Positions 22,758 to 34,196 are shown, counted from the first letter of the stretch. The stretch: DNA of 64,000 bases from Anomaloglossus baeobatrachus (GCF_048569485.1 NC_134355.1:563277642-563341641), one strand, 5' to 3'. A program made the numbers and translations. Notes: generated from the sequence alone by a model not told the origin.

Positions 22758-24161
22758 ATGGGACCACGGAGGATTAAACCATCGCAGCAGGCATCGGTGG
22801 CCCCCCCGCTGCACACCACGGCGCTGGATACTTTCTTGGGCCTGGAACAGGGTCCAGGGGAGGCCCGGACGCCATCTTTCCAGGAGCATGGAGGGGAAAT
22901 GGAGGCACTGGCCCGGCCTGCTAAGCAGCAAGAGAAGGAGGAGTGGGTGAGCGGGGACACAGGGGAAAGTGGAGGAATCTCTGCAGCAGTTCCAACAGGG
23001 AATGCCTTGGCTCAGCAGCCCTGCACTGCATCGGATCCTCAGGCACAGCAGCAGCAGGCCCAGGAGCACATAGTGGCTGTGGGAGATAAGGTGGAGGTCG
23101 GGGGGCAGCCCTCCCCACTGCCGGGAGAAGGGACTGCAGCCACAGCTGGTAATATCAGGGAACAGAGCAGCCTGCTTCCCCCCTCTGGGCCTCGGTGTGG
23201 AGATCAACCTCCCCAGCACCAGACTAAAACTCCAGTGTCTATTACTGCAGGTGCTCACCTTAAAGGGCCAGACACCTTCTATAAGGACATGCATGATTTC
23301 ATAAGTAAACTTCCTTCTAAAGAGGACTTTCAATGCCTCATACGTGAGGTTAAAGCAACTTGCAGGTCAGAAATAGCTGAAGTGAGGAGAGATTTGCAGC
23401 AATTGTCTGACAGAATTGAATCCCTGGAGGAAGAGCATGACATCACCAGATCCCATGTATCAGAATTACACAAACTGGCAACATCGCAACAAAAAATAAT
23501 GGAGGATATGCAGTCTCACATAGAGGATCTCGACAACAGAGGACGCCGTTGCAATGTCCGTGTGAGGGGGGTCCCAGAGTCAGATGGGCCCGAGGACACA
23601 AACTCCATACTACAATCCATCTTTAATGAAGTGTTGGACGCTCCCCCTTCTAACATCATCAAGCTGGACAGGGCACACAGGGCTTTACAGCCGAAGAATT
23701 TATCCACCCAACCCCGGGACATCATTTGTTGCATTCACGACTTCTCCACCAAAGAACTGATCATGGCTAAGGCTAGAATGAGGCGCACGGCACCTGTGTT
23801 CAATGGTAAGGAAATCCAGCTTTTCCCGGATCTTTCTCGCATCACACTCCAGAAAAGGCGGCACCTCAAACCCCTTCTCACGAGCCTGAAGGAGCACCAG
23901 GTTCCATACCGCTGGGGTTACCCGTTTGCACTAACAGCGCGCAGAGGGGGTAAATCGGCGACCCTTCGCACTCCAGCAGATACCACTCTGTTCTGTGAAG
24001 CACTGGACATTCCAGCGGTCTGTATCCCAGATTGGGACTTGCAAAGGTTGGAAGGGCCGCCCCCTCCCGTGTGGTCCAAGGTGAGGGGTGGAGGGCGTGG
24101 GGCTTTGGGGGGGAGAGGAGGTAGGGGCCGCGGGTCGCTCCCCTCCCCGGCTCGCCGTTGA
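22758..24161 (+). CDS. L1 ORF1 protein, RNA-binding chaperone
   Basis: 467 residues, longer than human ORF1p (338). ORF1p coats its own L1 RNA as trimers and acts as a nucleic-acid chaperone in the cytoplasmic L1 particle. Order of parts: a disordered Pro/Gln-rich N-terminus (to about residue 170), a heptad-rich coiled coil (about 195-262, with LQQLSDRIESLEEEH), an RRM beginning RRCNVRVRGVPES at about 262, the C-terminal domain (about 330-430; FSTKELIMAKARMRR, KRRHLKPLL), and an Arg-Gly-rich tail (GGRGALGGRGGRGRG). ATG at 22758 is the first in the element after a short leader. No stop in frame; read directly from sequence, family by motif. Confidence 0.9.
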   Translation: MGPRRIKPSQQASVAPPLHTTALDTFLGLEQGPGEARTPSFQEHGGEMEALARPAKQQEKEEWVSGDTGESGGISAAVPTGNALAQQPCTASDPQAQQQQAQEHIVAVGDKVEVGGQPSPLPGEGTAATAGNIREQSSLLPPSGPRCGDQPPQHQTKTPVSITAGAHLKGPDTFYKDMHDFISKLPSKEDFQCLIREVKATCRSEIAEVRRDLQQLSDRIESLEEEHDITRSHVSELHKLATSQQKIMEDMQSHIEDLDNRGRRCNVRVRGVPESDGPEDTNSILQSIFNEVLDAPPSNIIKLDRAHRALQPKNLSTQPRDIICCIHDFSTKELIMAKARMRRTAPVFNGKEIQLFPDLSRITLQKRRHLKPLLTSLKEHQVPYRWGYPFALTARRGGKSATLRTPADTTLFCEALDIPAVCIPDWDLQRLEGPPPPVWSKVRGGGRGALGGRGGRGRGSLPSPARR

Positions 24162-24818
24162 GGACACTCCTTAACCTGGTTGGTGCCTATTTCTTATACC
24201 CTCTGAGTTCCAGTGGCTGAGCATGCTTTGTGATACTGTGACTCTCTCTACAGCAAGCCTCTGACTGTCCATTGTGTCATCTGCGGCCCTCTGGGTCTGT
24301 TGAGCTGCATAAGGGGGGGGGCTGTAGCCACAATGATGCCGTGGGTGGTAGGGGGGTTGGCGGGAGCCCGGTCCCCTTACTTGGAGTTAGTGGTTGAGGT
24401 TTTTTGTTTTGTTTTTTTTTCCCTTGTTTCCTTTTGGCACGGGCCCGTGCCCACTGGACTGACCCCCGTGGGAGGGCTACTGGGGAGTGAGGTGGGTGGC
24501 TCTCTTAGCTCAGACGGGTTGGGGAACCTCTCTCTAGGTCTCTCCCTTCCGGGTTGACCCCCCGGGAATCTATGCCTAAGGTTTATGCATTTTGGTTAAT
24601 GTTCTTAATTCATGTTCATTTCTATGTTTGTCCTTGTCTTCCCCCCTCCCCGATGTTTTTTCCTTATGTGTCCTTTCAGGTACCACCCCTTCTAGAGTCC
24701 CTGGGAGCTGCGGCCCTTTGTCGTATGGACCATCTCCTCTGGCCGGCTTCACAGGGGAAGTCATGCCCCCGACGGTATAGGTGTGCCATTAGCTTTTTCT
24801 TACTTCTAAGTTTTAGAT
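24162..24818 (+). other. L1 inter-ORF spacer
   Basis: 657 bp between the stop of ORF1 and the start of ORF2 with no conserved frame. The spacer is long compared with mammalian L1 (tens of bases), so ORF2 translation would need reinitiation or internal entry over a greater distance. G- and T-rich tracts occur near 24310 and 24410. Confidence 0.8.
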
Positions 24819-27800
24819 ATGACCCGCATTATCTCTCTTAACGTAAAAGGTCTGAATTCACCCCGTAAGAGGAAATTGCTGCTACAGGAACTGAAAACAT
24901 CAGGTGCAGACATAGCCTTTATCCAAGAAACACATTTTGTGGAATCAAACACTTTCAAATTTGCGTCACACCGCTTTCCCATCCATTACTCGGCTTACTC
25001 GGGCTCCAAGAGGGGGGGAGTTGCTATTTTAATATCCTCCAGTTGTCCTCTACAAATTACGGGTTCTCACTGCGATCCAGAGGGTAGATATGTGATTCTG
25101 GAGGGCCAACTGGGGGGATCCCCGCACATAATGGCCAACATTTATGCACCTAATGAAGGGCAGATACGCTTTCTTAAGAAAATACTCGATCTGATAGGCG
25201 GACTGGCACCGGCCTCTACGGTGTTGGGGGGAGACTTTAACATCCCTTTTTCGGAGGTGGCCGACAGACTCTCTGTGGGTGGACACCCTCCATCGGGTGC
25301 TTTGAAAAATTTGTCCCGGGACTTTCGTAGGCTCATTAGATCAGGGGCTTTATACGACGCTTGGAGGGTGGACCACCCGGGAGAGAAGGCCTTTTCCTTC
25401 TACTCGCATCCGCATCAGACGCACACCAGAATAGACTATTTTTTCATTGACTCACAGCTGCTGGGGCGTCTTGAGAGGGTGGAAATGGGATCCATTACGT
25501 GGTCAGACCATTCCCCACTCATAATGGACTTCAAGAAAGATGGTCCTCGACCTAGGCCTCAGCATTGGCGCCTTAATGAATCTCTGATCAAAAATCCCGA
25601 CACTAGGGCCTTTTTAAATAAGCAACTGGTCGAATTCTTTCAGTTGAACACGGGCACGGTCACGTCGCCGGCAACACTCTGGGAAGCTCACAAGGCAGTG
25701 ATGAGGGGACTATGCATTAGAGAGGGCGCCAGGGCTAAAAAGAATGCCACAAGCCAGCGGGACTCTATAACGGCCCATCTTAAGCTACAGGAGGGGAGAC
25801 TGGCGGCTGCCCCATCACTGACTATTCTTAGGAGAGTCATCAGCCTTAGGGAAAAGTTGAGAGACTTGGCAATTGGCAGAGCAGAAAAATTGCTAACCTT
25901 TTCCAAACAAAGATACTATGAAAGGAGTAATAAGGCTCATACCTTACTCGCCAGGCAGCTTAAGGAGCGCGCTACATCCTCATGCCCTCAGGCTCTGCGC
26001 GACGAAAAGGGCACTATCCACTATCACCCCGCTTCAATAGCTGACATTTTTTTCAATTACTACAACAAGCTTTATAACCTTCCGGTTCCCCCGGGCATGG
26101 CTTCGCGCGGGGCTGGGGCACTTGGGGACTATTTTTCGGCCCTTGAGCTCCCTTCACTGCCTTGCGGAGCAGCCGCGGCTTTGAATGAAGAGATTACTAC
26201 AGAGGAACTGGAGCAAGTTCTGGAAGCCCTGCCTGGCGGGAAGTCACCGGGCCCGGACGGCTTTACTTATTTTTATTACAAGGTGTTTGCGGTGGAGCTC
26301 CTCCCACACATGGCCGCCTTGTTTAACTCTTTCCTTCAGGGTGACCCTATCCCTCCATCCATGCTACACTCCCATTTAATCCTCCTGCCCAAGCCACCCA
26401 GGGACCCATTGGACTGTGCTAATTATAGACCAATAGCCCTTTTGAACTCCGATTTGAAGATGTTCACCAAGCTCTTGGCGGCCAGGCTTAATCGATGGTT
26501 GCCCCAACTCGTGTATAAAGACCAGGTGGGTTTTGTCCCTTGCCGTCAGGGGGGGGACAACACCAGAAAGGTCATAGACCTGGTGGATGTGGCAAATCGG
26601 ACGAAGCAACAGGCGTTGGTGTTGAGTCTAGATGCAGGGAAGGCTTTTGACCGCCTTGCGTGGCCTTTTCTCTTCAAGACAATGGAGGTCTTTGGGATCT
26701 CGGGTGGCTTTATGCGGGCCTTGAAGTCCCTGTATAGCGCTCCTACGGCCTCTATCAAACTCCCCCTCCACATCTCTAAGCCTTTTCTCATCTCAAATGG
26801 CACCAGGCAGGGGTGCCCCCTGTCCCCCCTCCTTTTTGCACTATGCATAGAGCCCCTCGCGGCCTCGGTCAGGAGCAACCCAGACATCTCGGGGGTCCTG
26901 GTCAGGAATAAACCGTTTAAAATCTCACTTTTTGCCGACGATGTGCTCATTACACTTACTAACATCCATGTGTCCCTTCCAATTTTAATGTGCACCTTGG
27001 GTAGGTACGGGAGCCTTTCGGGGTATAAGATCAACTCTAGCAAAACGGAGGCAATGCCCTTGAATCTCGACCCGGTGGCCCTGGATTACCTGCGTTTGAA
27101 TTTTAAGTTTCGTTGGAAGACAGATGCGGTCAAGTACCTGGGGGTTAACCTCACATCTACTTATGATTCCCTCTATAACCTTAACTTCCCCCCCCTTTTC
27201 CGAGAGCTGAGAACTCTTTTGAGCAAGTGGTTGCCCCTCCCTCTTTCGTGGATGGGGCGCATTGCGGCGGTTAAAATGAGCTTGCTCCCAAAATTATTAT
27301 ATTTCTTTGAAACCCTCCCAGTTAAGGTACCAATAAAGGAGCTGAAGTCCCTTCAGGCGGCTATCCTTAGATTTATTTGGTGTAACAAACGTCATAGGGT
27401 GGCCAGGGAGGTGTTGATGGCTCGGAGAAACAGGGGGGGGCTTTCTGTCCCGGACATCCTAAAATACTATTGGGCGGCCCATCTTAGGAGGATCCCCTGT
27501 TGGGTGTCCCTTTGGGCATACAACAGGTGGACTGAGATTGAAAAACTTTGGCTGGCGCCTATACATCCAAACGCGCTCCTGTGGCCCCCGGCCCAGTGTG
27601 ATTCGCCCCCCCCTCTTCTTGGACCGATGCAGTTCACTAGGGACCTCTGGGCATTTTGCATTAGAAGATTTCCTTTGGCATCCCCCTGCTCCCCTCTGGT
27701 GTCCTTCATATACCAACCCTTGCTCCCAAGCAGTCTGGAGTCGGACATGGTGCACCCCTGGCTCAAGGCAGGTCTATTCAGATTTGCAGACATTATAGAT

Positions 27801-28622
27801 GGAAGTACAATGCAGATCCATTCCTTTGAGTACCTTAGAGATAAATTCTCTCTCTCTAATCGAGAGTTTTTCCAATATCTGCAGATCAGAGACTTGGCTG
27901 GCTCCTTGTTTGGCAGGGCAGGGGCCTCGATTCCCACAGATTTTGAGAAAATTTGCAGAAGGGGCACTGATACTAAGGGGCTGATTTCGGAAATTTACAT
28001 TTTGCTTTCTGATTCACGGGAGGGGCCCGAGGGGTCTTTTCCATACATGCGGAAATGGGAGTCTCTATTGGGAAGGCGGATACTTCCTCAGGAATGGGCA
28101 GCAATCTGGGGAAACGCCGCCAAGACGTCAATATGCACACTATATAAGGAAAATATCTATAAAATTTTGCTATTTTGGTACCACACTCCAGATTTCCTTC
28201 ATGGCATAGACCCCTCCATACCGGCTTGTTGCTGGAGATGCGGGGGAGGCAGGGGCACCATTCTGCACATATTCTGGTCCTGTCCAGGGATAGTCCCCTT
28301 CTGGGAGCGGGTTAGAGGGTTGATCCATAAAGTACTATATATAGAGGTTGATCTTGATCCCCTGATCTATGTTCTGGGTCTTGGGAATGGGGGATTGGGA
28401 AAAACGGCCTCTAAGCTTTTGTCCCACATCCTTACGGCGGCCAGATGCTTAATTGCAAAGAATTGGAGGCAGCCAGGGACACCCTCACTCCAGAGCCTCA
28501 AGTATAGATTACTGGACGTTAGACGCATGGAACATCTCACGGCACTATTGCATGACACAGTTGACCGCTTCCAGGCCGTGTGGGCACCATGGGACTACTT
28601 TGCGGGACAGGAGGATCTGTGA
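24819..28622 (+). CDS. L1 ORF2 protein: endonuclease and reverse transcriptase
   Basis: 1267 residues, the normal size. It nicks genomic DNA at TTTT/A-type sites and copies L1 RNA by target-primed reverse transcription. Seen in order: APE-type endonuclease (residues 1-238) with SLNVKGLNS, IQETH, NIYAPN, GGDFN and WSDHSPL; reverse transcriptase with NYRPIALLNSDLK (about 530), LSLDAGKAFDRL (about 602), NGTRQGCPLSPLLF and the catalytic FADD box (about 705); and a C-terminal Cys/His motif CWRCGGGRGTILHIFWSC at about 1137. All catalytic residues I can check are present and there is no stop or frameshift. ATG at 24819 is chosen because the endonuclease begins right there. Confidence 0.93.
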   Translation: MTRIISLNVKGLNSPRKRKLLLQELKTSGADIAFIQETHFVESNTFKFASHRFPIHYSAYSGSKRGGVAILISSSCPLQITGSHCDPEGRYVILEGQLGGSPHIMANIYAPNEGQIRFLKKILDLIGGLAPASTVLGGDFNIPFSEVADRLSVGGHPPSGALKNLSRDFRRLIRSGALYDAWRVDHPGEKAFSFYSHPHQTHTRIDYFFIDSQLLGRLERVEMGSITWSDHSPLIMDFKKDGPRPRPQHWRLNESLIKNPDTRAFLNKQLVEFFQLNTGTVTSPATLWEAHKAVMRGLCIREGARAKKNATSQRDSITAHLKLQEGRLAAAPSLTILRRVISLREKLRDLAIGRAEKLLTFSKQRYYERSNKAHTLLARQLKERATSSCPQALRDEKGTIHYHPASIADIFFNYYNKLYNLPVPPGMASRGAGALGDYFSALELPSLPCGAAAALNEEITTEELEQVLEALPGGKSPGPDGFTYFYYKVFAVELLPHMAALFNSFLQGDPIPPSMLHSHLILLPKPPRDPLDCANYRPIALLNSDLKMFTKLLAARLNRWLPQLVYKDQVGFVPCRQGGDNTRKVIDLVDVANRTKQQALVLSLDAGKAFDRLAWPFLFKTMEVFGISGGFMRALKSLYSAPTASIKLPLHISKPFLISNGTRQGCPLSPLLFALCIEPLAASVRSNPDISGVLVRNKPFKISLFADDVLITLTNIHVSLPILMCTLGRYGSLSGYKINSSKTEAMPLNLDPVALDYLRLNFKFRWKTDAVKYLGVNLTSTYDSLYNLNFPPLFRELRTLLSKWLPLPLSWMGRIAAVKMSLLPKLLYFFETLPVKVPIKELKSLQAAILRFIWCNKRHRVAREVLMARRNRGGLSVPDILKYYWAAHLRRIPCWVSLWAYNRWTEIEKLWLAPIHPNALLWPPAQCDSPPPLLGPMQFTRDLWAFCIRRFPLASPCSPLVSFIYQPLLPSSLESDMVHPWLKAGLFRFADIIDGSTMQIHSFEYLRDKFSLSNREFFQYLQIRDLAGSLFGRAGASIPTDFEKICRRGTDTKGLISEIYILLSDSREGPEGSFPYMRKWESLLGRRILPQEWAAIWGNAAKTSICTLYKENIYKILLFWYHTPDFLHGIDPSIPACCWRCGGGRGTILHIFWSCPGIVPFWERVRGLIHKVLYIEVDLDPLIYVLGLGNGGLGKTASKLLSHILTAARCLIAKNWRQPGTPSLQSLKYRLLDVRRMEHLTALLHDTVDRFQAVWAPWDYFAGQEDL

Positions 28623-28844
28623 GACTGAGGCCTATGGGTCCTATGGAAGGAGCATGGACTCTTGAAACCCTTCCCTCTTCCCTCCTATTTCTCCTCTCCC
28701 CTCCTAACCCTCCTCACCTGTCCTGTCATTGTTTGTCTAGGTTCGATAAGAATTGTGAATTTTATGTTTTATTTTATGTATGAAAAACGTAAATTGAAAA
28801 TCTCAATAAAAATTCAAAGTTTAAAAAAAAAGCAGGGAGACCTG

Positions 28845-29130
28845 TGTGGTGTGCGCAGGCCTCAGGAGCCAGAGACAGGAGCAGATGCTACCTCTAACCA
28901 GCCGGGAGGGTTAGTGTGCTGATGTCCCTGCCAGAAGGAGGAAATGGGATAGTATAGGGGCTGCGGCATTTGCTGTGCTGTGTGAGAACCGCCCCTGGCA
29001 GTGAACTGTGGTGACTTCATGATGTCACCACTCATCACAGTCACCAGTGGTTCTCACACTACTGTGTGTACTCATGAGGTCACTACAGTTCACTGCCAGT
29101 GGCAGTTCTCGCACAGCACAGCTTGAGAGC
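28845..29130. repeat. intergenic stretch with imperfect inverted repeat
   Basis: Arms of about 55-60 bases (28972-29033 and 29071-29124), for example CTGTGCTGTGTGAGAAC against GTTCTCGCACAGCACAG and GGCAGTGAACTGT against ACAGTTCACTGCC. No coding frame. Confidence 0.6.
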
Positions 29131-29715
29131 TGGCAGTGGCTGCTGATCAAGCTCTCTGAATGTTTTTCAATGCTGGGACACTGAGTAGGGAAACGTCATG
29201 GGACCTCCATGTGGATTATAGCAGAACTTTTTTTATGCTGTTTTTTAATATATTGGTAAATGAGGGACTTGTCCTGTCTTTATTCCTTTAATTCTCTGTT
29301 TATGTCTTTCAAGTTCCCTTTTGTGGAACTTCGTGGGACCTACATGTAAATTACAGCAGAACTTTAAGGCTTTTTTAAAATTTTTATTAAATTGGTAAAT
29401 GAGGGCTGTCGGGGGTGGTTTTTGAAAAATAAAATATTTTTGTCTTCTTTTTTCTATTTATATCTAATGGGTTAGTAATAGGGGTGTATTATAGACGCAC
29501 ACCCATTACTAACATCCGGGTTTGTTTCCAGCTGTCAATTCACAGCTAGCATCAACCCCATGAACTATTACCCCAATTACCACTCAACCATTGCAACAGG
29601 AAGAGCCTGGTATAGCATCAGGATGAGCGCATCAAAGGTATGCGCCAATTCTAGGACGGCTGTGGGCTGCTATTTTTAGGCTGGGAAGGGCCAAATAACC
29701 ATGGGCTTTCCAACT

Positions 29716-31047
29716 TGTCACGACCTCACCGCCAGCGGATGCAGGAAGACGGTGAGTATCCAAGAGTAGAGTGGACCCACTGGACGACAGGGGAACCCAG
29801 ACTTACCCTTTAGCAGATGGAGGGGTTTTACTAAGCGCCCGCTGCAAGGTGGAACGCCAGGTGCCACTCCCAGGGCAAGAGACAAAGAGACAGGGACTAT
29901 GACAGCTGAACGGGCCAGGGTGACAGCCGGACTGGGGAAGCAGAACACAGAGCAGGGACGTGAACAGGAACGAGCAAGATAAACACCAGCAGACATCAGG
30001 CACGAGACATCAGGAGTCGGACGTCAGGCATGGGTCCACAGGCATAGGTCATGGACATCGGGTCAGGCTGCAGACATCAGGCAGAGGTCATCAAACACCG
30101 GACATCGGGTAAGGCTCCAGATATCGAGCAGAGGTCATCAGACACCAGACATCAGTTACAGCAGGAACGGAATGCAACAGCTCAGTGCAGGCACAGGCGT
30201 TGACTACAGCAAAGTGATGTCAGCAGAGCAGGTACATCCAGACTTCAGGTATATAAAATATGACTTTATTCACAGGACACGGAAGGACTTCGGATACATC
30301 ACACGACAGGATAACAGGTAACACAGCAGGATATCAAGGTACACCACACGGCAGGATATAAGGGTACATAACACAGCAGGATATCAGGGTACATCGCATG
30401 GCAGGAACACAAATACAAGATACAGGACCAGGCTGGAGTCCAGTGGGAATGCCAGTAACCAGATACGCAAGTCCCTGAAAATGCAGATACCTGAGCATGC
30501 TGTGACAGTTGTTAACCTACTGCTAACAGGATACCAGCTTCAGACAGATGACCGGACTCAGGGAGTATACTGAACTCAGGAACAGAAGACCCCAGCCCTT
30601 CAGGAATACAGGAAACAAGACCAGGCTGGAGTCCAGGGGGGTTGCCAGCATACTGGACTCAGGACCAGAAGACACCAGCCTTTTAGGAGGAACACATACA
30701 AAAACACAAACAAAATGCTCTGCCACTCCTATTGGCGGTAGGAGCCTTAAATAGCTGGTTTCTCCCAGAAATGGGCTGGGGACACCTTAGCAAGGTGCGT
30801 ACACCTCCCTATAAAAGATGAGGATGAAGATGTGTGCACGCGCACCCCCTAGGCTGGAGAGCAGGAAACCCTACACAACATGTGCAGAGCCTATAGCCTA
30901 GGCGGAAGCAGAGCCGACCATCACGTGGGCATCCACCGGCAACAATAGCCGGGGACTACACTTATACGTGGCGACAGATAAGAGGGAATCAGGTACACTG
31001 CACAAGGTACAGAGGGACGCCAGCATCCCTAGTATGCCGGCATGACA
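29716..31047 (-). mobile_element. solo LTR, family B (fossil), copy 1
   Basis: A 1332 bp unit with ends TGTCACGACC and GGCATGACA, closely related in reverse orientation to 46101-50415. On the minus strand it carries the same polyadenylation-type GTGAATAAAGT block (near 30270) as copy 2. The flanks CAACT and CCACC do not form a clear duplication. Contains imperfect repeats of a CAGACATCRGG unit between 29990 and 30150. Solo, no internal region. Confidence 0.72.
29990..30155. repeat. short tandem units within LTR family B
   Basis: Degenerate repeats built on GACATCRGGCA/GGTCATCAGACACC, also seen in the other copy at 49895-50070 in reverse orientation. Confidence 0.6.
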
Positions 31048-31916
31048 CCACCCTAATAATATCAGCCCCCAGCTGTCTGCTGTACCTTTGCTGGTTATGA
31101 AAAATGGGGGGGGGCACACCTTTTTTAATAATGAGTTATTTAAATAATAAAAAAAAAAAAAAAAATCTTGGGATCTCCTCTATTTTTGATAACCAGCCAA
31201 AGTACATCTGACAGCTAAGGGTTGCAGCCCGCAGCTGCTGCTTTACCTGTGTTGGTTATGAAAAATAGGGAGGACCCAACTTTATTTTTTTCCTTTAATT
31301 ATTTATTAATTCTGCTAAATATCTATCTTTGCACATCTTTTACACATAAAACCCCCCATTAATTTCAATATCATCCATGTTTTTCCAGTGTGTGTCACAC
31401 GGATGCCATCTTTGTGACATTGGTATGTGACCTGTGCTGCCAGCAAAAAAAGGACTAGTCAGCTTGTGAATCAAAAACAAGAGTTGTGAAGATTAGTGAT
31501 GAGCGAGTACTAAAAAGCTCGGGTGCTCGAAGCTCGGGCCGAGCCTCCCAAGATACTCGTGTACTCGGCCCGAGCAACGAGCCCAATGTTATCCTATGGG
31601 AGACCCGAGTATTTTTGTGAAATGACCTCCCGGCAGCATGGAGAAACCCTAAAAATGTCACAAAAGTCTCAGAAGAGTGCTCAAATGACATGGCAACAGC
31701 ATGGGGAAGACCCCTTGAAGCATTTATCACTCAAAAGTCACAGCTGTGAACAATTTTGTCCGCGTTTTACGCCATTTTTACGGACTCACCAGAAAACCTT
31801 CCAAAATGACCCCAAAATGATTTTTCATGGCGGAAATGTTAAGGGCACATACCCAATAGTGAGATAGAGCTGGTGTATGTTACTTTTTGAGATCAATACA
31901 TGAAAGATTTTACGTG

Positions 31917-34005
31917 AAAACATTGTGTGGCACTCCGATGTCCCTGAGAAGAGACGTACATGAAGGCCTCTTGAGTCTAATGTGCCCATTTTGAGGAAGT
32001 GAGTCTTTGTAGTATTTTCCTTTGCCAGGGCAGTCCTAAATTGTGAGGTTCACCAATGCCCCTGCATACAGACGTGCATGAGGGCCTCAAAACATTAAGT
32101 GTCCATTGTCAGGAAGTGGGTGTATTATAGTATAGCCCTTAGGCAGGGCAGCCAAAAATTGGGAGGCTCCACATTGTCCCTGGGTAGAGACGTGCATGAT
32201 GGCCTTTAAACCTGAAGTGCCCATTGTAAGGAAGTGGGTCTATTTCAGTATAGCCCTTTGCCAGGGCAGCCAAAAATTGGGAGGCTCCACATTGTCCCTG
32301 GGTAGAGACGTGCATGAGGGCCTCAAAACATTAAGTGTCCATTGTCAGGAAGTGGGTGTATTATAGTATAGCCCTTAGGCAGGGCAGCCAAAAATTGGGA
32401 GGCTCCACATTGTCCCTGGGTAGAGACGTGCATGATGGCCTTTAAACCTGAAGTGCCCATTGTAAGGAAGTGGGTCTATTTCAGTATAGCCCTTTGCCAG
32501 GGCAGCCAAAAATTGGGAGGCTCCACATTGTCCCTGGGTAGAGACGTGCATGATGGCCTTTAAACCTGAAGTGCCCATTGTAACGAAGTGGGTCTATTTC
32601 AGTATAGCCCTTTGCCAGGGCAGCCAAAAATTGGGAGGCTCCACATTGTCCCTGGGTAGAGACGTGCATGAGGGCCTCAAAACATTAAGTGTCCATTTTA
32701 AGGAAGTGGGTGTATTTCAGTATAGCCCTTAGGCAGGGCAGCCAAAAATTGGGAGGCTCCACATTGTCCCTGGATAGAGACGTGCATGATGGCCTTTAAA
32801 CCTGAAGTGCCCATTGTAAGGAAGTGGGTCTATTTCAGTATAGCCCTTTGCCAGGGCAGCCAAAAATTGGGAGGCTCCACATTGTCCCTGGGTAGAGACG
32901 TGCATGAGGGCCTCAAAACATTAAGTGTCCATTGTCAGGAAGTGGGTGTATTATAGTATAGCCCTTAGGCAGGGCAGCCAAAAATTGGGAGGCTCCACAT
33001 TGTCCCTGGGTAGAGACGTGCATGATGGCCTTTAAACCTGAAGTGCCCATTGTAAGGAAGTGGGTCTATTTCAGTATAGCCCTTTGCCAGGGCAGCCAAA
33101 AATTGGGAGGCTCCACATTGTCCCTGGGTAGAGACGTGCATGAGGGCCTCAAAACATTAAGTGTCCATTTTAAGGAAGTGGGTGTATTTCAGTATAGCCC
33201 TTAGGCAGGGCAGCCAAAAATTGGGAGGCTCCACATTGTCCCTGGATAGAGACGTGCATGATGGCCTTTAAACCTGAAGTGCCCATTGTAAGGAAGTGGG
33301 TCTATTTCAGTATAGCCCTTTGCCAGGGCAGCCAAAAATTGGGAGGCTCCACATTGTCCCTGGGTAGAGACGTGCATGAGGGCCTCAAAACATTAAGTGT
33401 CCATTGTCAGGAAGTGGGTGTATTATAGTATAGCCCTTAGGCAGGGCAGCCAAAAATTGGGAGGCTCCACATTGTCCCTGGGTAGAGACGTGCATGATGG
33501 CCTTTAAACCTGAAGTGCCCATTGTAAGGAAGTGGGTCTATTTCAGTATAGCCCTTTGCCAGGGCAGCCAAAAATTGGGAGGCTCCACATTGTCCCTGGG
33601 TAGAGACGTGCATGAGGGCCTCAAAACATTAAGTGTCCATTTTAAGGAAGTGGGTGTATTTCAGTATAGCCCTTAGGCAGGGCAGCCAAAAATTGGGAGG
33701 CTCCACATTGTCCCTGGGTAGAGACGTGCATGATGGCCTTTAAACCTGAAGTGCCCATTGTAAGGAAGTGGGTCTATTTCAGTATAGCCCTTTGCCAGGG
33801 CAGCCAAAAATTGGGAGGCTCCACATTGTCCCTGGGTAGAGACGTGCATGAGGGCCTCAAAACATTAAGTGTCCATTTTAAGGAAGTGGGTGTATTATAG
33901 TATAGCCCTTAGGCAGGGCAGCCAAAAATTGGGAGGCTACACGTTGTCCCTGGGTAGAGACGTGCATGAGGGCCTCAAAACATTGTTCCCATTGCAAAGG
34001 AGCGG
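31917..34005 (+). repeat. 118 bp tandem array with a 472 bp higher-order period
   Basis: GAGACGTGCATG recurs every 118 bases from 31951 to 33957 (17 periods). Two main unit types alternate (one with GATGGCCTTTAAACCTG, one with GAGGGCCTCAAAACATT), and the second type itself alternates between CCATTGTCAGG and CCATTTTAAGG forms, so that near-identical text returns every 472 bases (32541 excepted). Leftmost units are more diverged. Inside the hAT element, downstream of the transposase. Short open frames repeated here are not genes. Confidence 0.92.
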
Positions 34006-34196
34006 GTCTCCTGTCGTTGTAATGTCCATTCTGCAAAGAATGGGCGAAAAAATTTACCACTGGGGGTATACCTGAAACAAAGACCTAACTATTGTAACGG
34101 TCATCATGATGGCGCATGAGGAGAAGGAGGAGCAGTCCAGCGATTATCCAAAGTCGAGAAGTGTACCCATGGGTGAGTGGAGGTACATGGCAAACT

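Larger units (their letters stand above)
22648..28827 (+). mobile_element. full-length L1-clade LINE, both ORFs open
   Basis: A 6.18 kb element with a 17 bp target duplication AAAAGCAGGGAGACCTG (22631-22647 and 28828-28844), an A-rich 3' tail after AATAAAAATTCAAAG, and insertion at a TTT/AAAA site as made by L1 endonuclease. It has a 110 bp 5' leader, ORF1 (22758-24161), a 657 bp spacer and ORF2 (24819-28622). Neither ORF has a stop or frameshift, so this is a young and possibly mobile copy. It is inserted in the Tc1 fragment to its left. Confidence 0.92.
29131..31310 (+). repeat. interspersed repeat R1, copy 2, split by a solo LTR
   Basis: Left part 29131-29715 and right part 31048-31310 together match copy 3 (43225-44030) in order: GGGTTAGTAATAGGGG with CCCATTACTAAC, CTAGCATCAACCCCATGAA, CTGCTATTTTTAGGCTGG, then ATATCAGCCCCCAGCTG and two GCTGGTTATGAAAAAT words. 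Non-coding; class unknown. Confidence 0.6.

Noticed and set aside
31917-34005. Regularly spaced repeats that could suggest a CRISPR array
   Set aside because: The units are 118 bp with no unique spacers and lie inside a eukaryotic hAT transposon; this is a tandem satellite.
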